From: Massilia litorea
Lineage (GTDB): Bacteria; Pseudomonadota; Gammaproteobacteria; Burkholderiales; Burkholderiaceae_D
Length of the DNA: 64,000 bases
NCBI RefSeq assembly: GCF_015101885.1
Contig: NZ_CP062941.1
Coordinates: forward strand, 4,836,001-4,900,000
Direction: 5' to 3'
Position numbers and translations under genes: made by a program. Shown piece by piece: positions 59,617 through 64,000 of this stretch. The notes below the pieces were generated by a model. The model did not search any database. It worked only from the letters and a program-made list of their open reading frames with translations, and had not been told where the DNA came from. How positions within the stretch are numbered: position 1 is the first letter of the stretch; every line of letters starts with the position of its first letter.

Positions 59617-59633
59617 TGCGCTGAGCGGGGATG

Positions 59634-59666
59634 AAAAATGGGCCGCAAATGCGGCCCATTTTTTTT
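59634..59666 (+). terminator. Intrinsic terminator of pepA
   Basis: AAAAATGGGCCGC-AAAT-GCGGCCCATTTTT and further T: thirteen-base-pair perfect stem, tetraloop, eight-T run. Also usable for the convergent DUF1653 gene. Confidence 0.93.
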
Positions 59667-59708
59667 GCCTGAAACGGTCGTGTACCGTTGAAATTGATTT
59701 CGGCGCGC

Positions 59709-59900
59709 CTACGCCACCGGCGCAAAGCGCGGCACCTTCTGCCCGTCGACCTCGACGAGTTCGAAGAACACCGATTTCGGCCGCGCCCAGATCGACCCGT
59801 CATGGGCGCGGTAGATGATCATCGGCGAGAGATCGGCCTCGAGCGTGGCCTCGCAGACCAGCTCGTAGAGGCCGCCCTTGTAGTGGCGGTACTGAATCAC
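59709..59900 (-). CDS. DUF1653 small protein
   Basis: 63 residues, the usual size. YRHYKGGLYELVCEATLEAD at the N-terminus and MIIYRAHDGSIWARP in the middle are the DUF1653 signature. Predicted small beta barrel; role unknown. It follows the 115-residue hypothetical gene by 24 bases on the same strand, so they may form a small operon. Confidence 0.88.
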   Translation of the reverse strand: MIQYRHYKGGLYELVCEATLEADLSPMIIYRAHDGSIWARPKSVFFELVEVDGQKVPRFAPVA

Positions 59901-59924
59901 GGCTGATCCTTCAAGCCTGCTCGC

Positions 59925-60272
59925 TCAGGCCTGCTCGGCCGTGGCCTTCTGCTTCTTCTTCAGGCTCTGGATGACCTTCAGCACGCCTTCGATGCCGGTG
60001 TCTTCGTCGAGGTCGCTGAAGGCGTCGAGCACTTCATTGAGCACGCGGTTGCGTACCGCTGCTTCGTCCGGCTGGACGGCCTTGGCCGCCTGCTCGGCAC
60101 CGGCGAACTTCGACGGGGCGGCGTCGGCGGTCTTGGCGCCGTGCGCCAAAGCTGCCTGCCAGATCACCCAGCGGCGCTGCGTTTCGTAGACGAGGTATTC
60201 CTCGGGCTTGTCTTCACGACGGCGAACGATGTGGCCATCACGCTGGGCCCATGCTTCAAATGCACTGCGCAT
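59925..60272 (-). CDS. Conserved hypothetical protein, 115 residues
   Basis: Start at the ATG at 60272, because AAAGGA lies five bases upstream; a Met five residues earlier is less likely. N-terminal third (RSAFEAWAQRDGHIVRRRED) is reminiscent of phage-derived or KfrA-like small domains; the rest is helical and ends in a Lys-rich stretch. No function is recognised. Upstream of the DUF1653 gene. Confidence 0.75.
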   Translation of the reverse strand: MRSAFEAWAQRDGHIVRRREDKPEEYLVYETQRRWVIWQAALAHGAKTADAAPSKFAGAEQAAKAVQPDEAAVRNRVLNEVLDAFSDLDEDTGIEGVLKVIQSLKKKQKATAEQA

Positions 60273-60716
60273 CTCTGTCCTTTTCATATGGGTACAAATT
60301 ATCGCTATCGAAACAGCAATATTTCGCCATAGTACCATTCCACCACGCGAAGGCTTGCACGACTGCACGCAATCGTGCGCTGCGGGCGATGCGGGCGGCG
60401 AATTGCCGCCCAGCCAAGATATTACAGCGCGAGTTATACAAAAACAACTGGATATTACCTATTAGTAACAATAGGTGTGTCACATTTTATCCGGTAATTG
60501 TTACATATTGCTAGAACTAACTGCCATCTGTGCGCAACGACAATATATTTTAAACCACAAACTTGTCGCGGAAGCACTGTATTGACGATTTAAGCAAACA
60601 AATACAACGCGACGGTTTTTAGCCGCGCGGGATGGGAAAGTTGCAGGAAATGCCCTGAGCGTCGATACTGCGCAGTCGCGGCGGACGGTCCGCTGCGCTT
60701 ATCACTACGCGCCGAC
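60273..60716. other. AT-rich divergent intergenic island
   Basis: 444 bases with no credible gene. From about 60430 to 60600 it is much more AT-rich than the rest of the window. Contains the dyad ACCTATT-AGTAAC-AATAGGT (60457-60476) and a wider inverted repeat GTAACAAT (60465-60472) / ATTGTTAC (60497-60504). It probably holds operators and promoters for the xth gene and the divergent small-protein unit. Confidence 0.55.
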
Positions 60717-61481
60717 ATGAAAATAGCAACCTGGAACGTCAATTCGCTGAAAGTCCGCCTCCCTCACCTGCTGCGCTGGCTGGAGACGAACCCGATCGAC
60801 GTGCTCTGCATTCAAGAGACCAAACTCACCGACGACAAGTTCCCGGTTTCCGAAATTAATGCGGCGGGTTATCAAGTCGCCTATACCGGCCAGAAAACCT
60901 ATAACGGCGTCGCCATCCTGTCGCGTTTCCCGATCCAGGACGTGGTCAGGAATAACCCGCGTTTCGAAGACGCACAGCAGCGCATCATCGCCGCCACCAT
61001 CGAAGGCGTGCGTTTCGTCTGCGCGTATGTCCCGAACGGCCAGGCGGTCGATTCCGACAAATACGTTTATAAAATGGCCTGGCTGAAGTCGCTGCACGAA
61101 TGGCTGGGCGAGGAGCTGCGCGCGCATCCGCAACTGGCCCTGCTGGGCGACTACAACATCGCCCCCGAGGACCGCGACGTGCACGATCCAGTCGAATGGG
61201 AAGGCAAGATTCACTGCTCCGAGCGCGAACGCGCGGCCATGGTCGCGCTGGTCGACCTGGGCCTGGTCGATTCCTTCCGCATGTTCGAGCAGCCGGAGAA
61301 GCAATACAGCTGGTGGGATTACCGCATGATGGGCTTCCGCCGCAACCGCGGGCTGCGCATCGACCACATCCTGCTGTCGCCGGCGCTGGCGCAGCGCTGC
61401 ACGGCCTGCACCATCGACCGCGAGCCTCGCCGGTGGGAGCAGCCGTCCGATCACACCCCGGTGATTGCGACTATCGAGTAA
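60717..61481 (+). CDS. xth: Exodeoxyribonuclease III
   Basis: 254 residues; AP endonuclease and 3'-5' exonuclease in base excision repair. WNVNSLKVRLPHLLRWLE near 6-23, IQETKLTDDKFP with the catalytic Glu, LLGDYNIAPEDRDVHDP with Asp and Asn, and the end SDHTPVIATIE with the Asp-His. Starts at ATG 60717. It overlaps the convergent GGDEF-EAL gene by 11 bases. Confidence 0.95.
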   Translation: MKIATWNVNSLKVRLPHLLRWLETNPIDVLCIQETKLTDDKFPVSEINAAGYQVAYTGQKTYNGVAILSRFPIQDVVRNNPRFEDAQQRIIAATIEGVRFVCAYVPNGQAVDSDKYVYKMAWLKSLHEWLGEELRAHPQLALLGDYNIAPEDRDVHDPVEWEGKIHCSERERAAMVALVDLGLVDSFRMFEQPEKQYSWWDYRMMGFRRNRGLRIDHILLSPALAQRCTACTIDREPRRWEQPSDHTPVIATIE

Positions 61482-64000
61482 GGGCAGCGCCTGCCAACAG
61501 GTCCCGCGTCGCCTCCGCATCGAGCGCACGCGCAAACAGCCAGCCCTGCACATACTGGCAGCCGTAGTCGCGCAGCAGCGCCAGCTGCGCTTCGGTCTCG
61601 ACGCCCTCGGCCACCACCTGCAGCTGCAGGCTGTTCGCCAGCGCCATCACGGCTGCGACGATGGCGCGGTCTTCGCTGCTCGCCTCCAGCTCGCGGATGA
61701 AGGCGCGGTCGATCTTGATCTTCCTGACCGGGAAGCGCTTCAGGTAGGCCAGGCTGGAATACCCGGTGCCGAAATCGTCGATCGACAGGCGCATGCCCAT
61801 GCGGTTGATCTGGTCGAGGATCTCGAGCGTCTGCTCGCCGTGCTGCATCAAGGCGGTTTCGGTGATCTCGAATTCGACCAGTGACGGGTCGATCCCGGTC
61901 TCCTCGACGATGCGCCTGATCGAGGCCACCAGCGCGCGGTGCATGAACTGGCGCGCCGACAGGTTGATGGCCAGCGGCACCGGCGCCAGGCCCGCGCGCT
62001 GCCAGGCCATGCTCTGCTCGCAGGCGCGCCGGATCACCCATTCGCCGACCGGCACGATCATGCCGTTCTCTTCGAGCGTCGGAATGAAATCGTCCGGCAG
62101 CACCAGGCCTTGCTGCGGATGGCGCCAGCGCAGCAGCACTTCGAGCGCGGCCACGCGCTGCGTCGCCATGTCCATGATCGGCTGATAGAACGGCTCGAAC
62201 TCGCCATTGGCGAGCGCCTGGCGCAGCTTCGATTCGAGTTCGCGAATGGCAAATGCGCGCGCCACCGCGCCATCCATGCGCTCGTTGAAGAACTGGTAGT
62301 TGTTGCGTCCCGCCGCCTTGGCGCTGTACATCGCGGCGTCGGCATGGCGCATCAGGAGGTCGACGTCGGCGCCGTCGTCCGGATAGACGCAGATCCCGAT
62401 CGAGGGCGAGATGTGCAGGCTGTGACCTTCGAAGCGCACCGGCGCGCCCAGTACCTCGATGATCTTGTCGCCGACCTGGCTGCATTCCTCCAGCGTGCCC
62501 GCGCCGGGCACCAGCACCACGAACTCGTCGCCGCCCAGGCGCGCCACGGTGTCGCTGGCGCGCACCGCATGGCACAGGCGGCTCGCGACTTCCTTCAGCA
62601 AAAAATCGCCGGTCGCATGGCCGAGCGAATCGTTGATCGTCTTGAAGCGGTCGAGGTCGAGGAACATCACGGCCAGGCGCGTACCCGCGCGCTGGGCGGC
62701 GGCGATCGCCCGCTCCAGGCGGTCGGCCAGCAGCGCGCGGTTCGGCAGGCCGGTCAGGCTGTCGTGGTAGGCCATGTGGTGCACGCGCGCCTCGGCCTGG
62801 CGCCGCTCGACGATCTCGTCCTGCAGGAGCGCGTTGGCGCCGGCCAGTTCGGCGGTGCGCGTCGCGACGCGCAGTTCGAGCTCGTCGCGCGCGCGGCGCA
62901 CGGCGTCGGTCGCCTCGCGCTGCGCCGTCACGTCGTCGACCAGCCACAGGCTGCGCCCGCCGGGGTCGTCCAGGTCGAAGGGGCGTCCCGACAAACGGCC
63001 CCAGAAGGTCACGCCGTCGCGCCGGCGCAGCAGACGCTCGCTGACGCTCACGCGTCCGGCCGCGAAGTCGCGCGCCGTGTCCAGGCGCGCCGCCTGCCAG
63101 CCCTCGGCCTCCGGATACAGCGCGCGCACCGACAGGCCCGTCATCGAGCCCGGCGCGTGGCCGAACAGCTCTTCCATCTTGCGGTTGGCGTGCAGTGTGT
63201 GGCCGTTCTCGACGACCGCGATGCCGAGCACCGCGGTATCGAAGATGGCCTGGTTCTCCAGCAGCGCCAGGCGCAGCGCCTGTTCGTCGCGGCGCTGGCG
63301 GGTGCGGTCCTCGGCGATCCAGACATAGCCGTGCGACAGGTCGTCCGGATTGACCGGGTAGCCGATCACCTTGCTCCAGATCGGGGTGCCGTCCTTCTTC
63401 ACCAGCTCGAGCTCGGCCTGGTAGGTGCGTCCCTGTGCGAACAGCGGGTGGGCTTCGGCGACGAGGCGGTCGAACGCGGCGGGACTCGGATGCAGGCAGG
63501 CCACCGGCAAGCCCTCGCATTCCCCCGGCGCGTAGCCGAACATCTCGAAGAAGCCCGCGTTGCCGCGCCGGATGGCCTGCTCGCGCGTAAACATGATCGC
63601 CAGCGAGGCATTGTTCAGGAGCGCCCGCAGTTCGCGCCGCGCCTGCCAGGTTTCGCTCACGTCCTCGATGATCCAGATGGTGCCCGCTTCGCGGCGTCCG
63701 GGCTGCACGGCGCTGGCACGCACGCGGGCCCAGAACAGCGAGCCGTCGCGGCGGCGGAACTGGCAGCCGCTTTTTTCGTAGATCGTGCCCTGCGCGAGCG
63801 CCGCGAAGGCCTCGTCGCGGAATGCGTGGTATTCCTCGATGGAGGCGAACATCTCGCCGGCATCGCGGTCAGCCAGTTCGTCGACGCTGTAGCCGATCAT
63901 CTCCGCCAGGCGCGGATTGCATTCCTTGAGCAGCCCCGGCTTGGTGAAGACGATGCCGATCGGCGCGTGCGCGAGGATCGCCTGCTGCTCGACCATCGTG
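61471..64000 (-). CDS. PAS-PAS-PAS-GGDEF-EAL protein, probably cut at its N-terminus by the window edge
   Basis: At least 841 residues; the frame remains open past the ATG at 63996, so the true start is probably beyond the window. Several PAS domains (IGIVFTKPGLLKECNPRLAE first), then GGDEF with intact GGDEF in VARLGGDEFVVLV and an RxxD inhibitory site (RASD), then an EAL-family domain (EVLLRWRHPQQGLVLP) with IDDFGTGYSSLAYLKRF, KIKIDRAF and VVAEGVET all intact. Likely both makes and degrades cyclic-di-GMP. Confidence 0.93.
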   Translation of the reverse strand, partial: TMVEQQAILAHAPIGIVFTKPGLLKECNPRLAEMIGYSVDELADRDAGEMFASIEEYHAFRDEAFAALAQGTIYEKSGCQFRRRDGSLFWARVRASAVQPGRREAGTIWIIEDVSETWQARRELRALLNNASLAIMFTREQAIRRGNAGFFEMFGYAPGECEGLPVACLHPSPAAFDRLVAEAHPLFAQGRTYQAELELVKKDGTPIWSKVIGYPVNPDDLSHGYVWIAEDRTRQRRDEQALRLALLENQAIFDTAVLGIAVVENGHTLHANRKMEELFGHAPGSMTGLSVRALYPEAEGWQAARLDTARDFAAGRVSVSERLLRRRDGVTFWGRLSGRPFDLDDPGGRSLWLVDDVTAQREATDAVRRARDELELRVATRTAELAGANALLQDEIVERRQAEARVHHMAYHDSLTGLPNRALLADRLERAIAAAQRAGTRLAVMFLDLDRFKTINDSLGHATGDFLLKEVASRLCHAVRASDTVARLGGDEFVVLVPGAGTLEECSQVGDKIIEVLGAPVRFEGHSLHISPSIGICVYPDDGADVDLLMRHADAAMYSAKAAGRNNYQFFNERMDGAVARAFAIRELESKLRQALANGEFEPFYQPIMDMATQRVAALEVLLRWRHPQQGLVLPDDFIPTLEENGMIVPVGEWVIRRACEQSMAWQRAGLAPVPLAINLSARQFMHRALVASIRRIVEETGIDPSLVEFEITETALMQHGEQTLEILDQINRMGMRLSIDDFGTGYSSLAYLKRFPVRKIKIDRAFIRELEASSEDRAIVAAVMALANSLQLQVVAEGVETEAQLALLRDYGCQYVQGWLFARALDAEATRDLLAGAALTR

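Overview
This window is high-GC chromosomal DNA from a betaproteobacterium of the Oxalobacteraceae (order Burkholderiales); a Massilia-like organism is the best guess. The guess rests on the GC-rich codon use, a Burkholderiales-type porin, the CysB / CysI-DUF934-CysH-CysD-CysN-CobA sulfate assimilation order, and the large number of PAS/GAF sensor kinases and cyclic-di-GMP proteins. No rRNA, tRNA, CRISPR array, prophage or insertion sequence was seen. Both edges cut a gene: a chemotaxis receptor on the left and a PAS-GGDEF-EAL protein on the right.

Layout. 1-5 kb: chemoreceptor (cut), a TcyP-type cystine symporter, a histidine phosphatase and a stand-alone NAD(P)H-hydrate dehydratase. 4.85-6.6 kb: a chain of hairpins ending in a T-tract, then two related small lipoproteins with low-complexity Gly/Thr/Ser tails. 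6.6-11.1 kb: an RND efflux operon (adaptor then pump) with no outer-membrane channel. 11.3-17.8 kb: DUF212 and DUF475/TerC membrane proteins, a long Ala/Glu/Arg coiled-coil protein, SrkA-type kinase and a SEC-C protein. 17.9-26.2 kb: two hybrid histidine kinases of similar design around an HPP-CBS membrane protein and two exported hydrolases. 26.3-31.8 kb: housekeeping (orn, Ste24-type protease, phhB, rsgA, argF, argG). 32-40.6 kb: SDR, a pseudo-GGDEF protein, murB, the YajQ protein, a nitronate monooxygenase, a PAS-GGDEF-EAL protein and a DHH phosphoesterase. 40.9-45.7 kb: a LytS/LytTR two-component pair, an orphan NarX-type kinase and a porin. 45.8-53.6 kb: methyltransferase, cysB and the divergent cys operon ending in cobA. 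54-64 kb: yghU, cbiX-lptG-lptF, pepA, small conserved proteins, xth and a second PAS-GGDEF-EAL protein.

How the genes fit together. The cys operon turns sulfate into sulfide: CysDN makes APS, the iron-sulfur type CysH reduces it to sulfite, and siroheme CysI makes sulfide. CobA and CbiX supply siroheme steps, CysB is the likely activator, and the cystine symporter is an alternative sulfur route. Several proteins make, break or bind cyclic-di-GMP, and Orn and perhaps the DHH protein could clear its breakdown product pGpG.

The most unusual non-coding feature is a family of REP-like elements with a GTAGGGTGGGC core followed by GCCCACGCG. They sit as inverted pairs or mosaics in at least seven intergenic gaps. 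Their hairpin arms vary in a compensatory way. The most unusual protein is the pseudo-GGDEF protein at 32800-33834, which has lost its catalytic motif but kept an exact RxxD inhibitory site.
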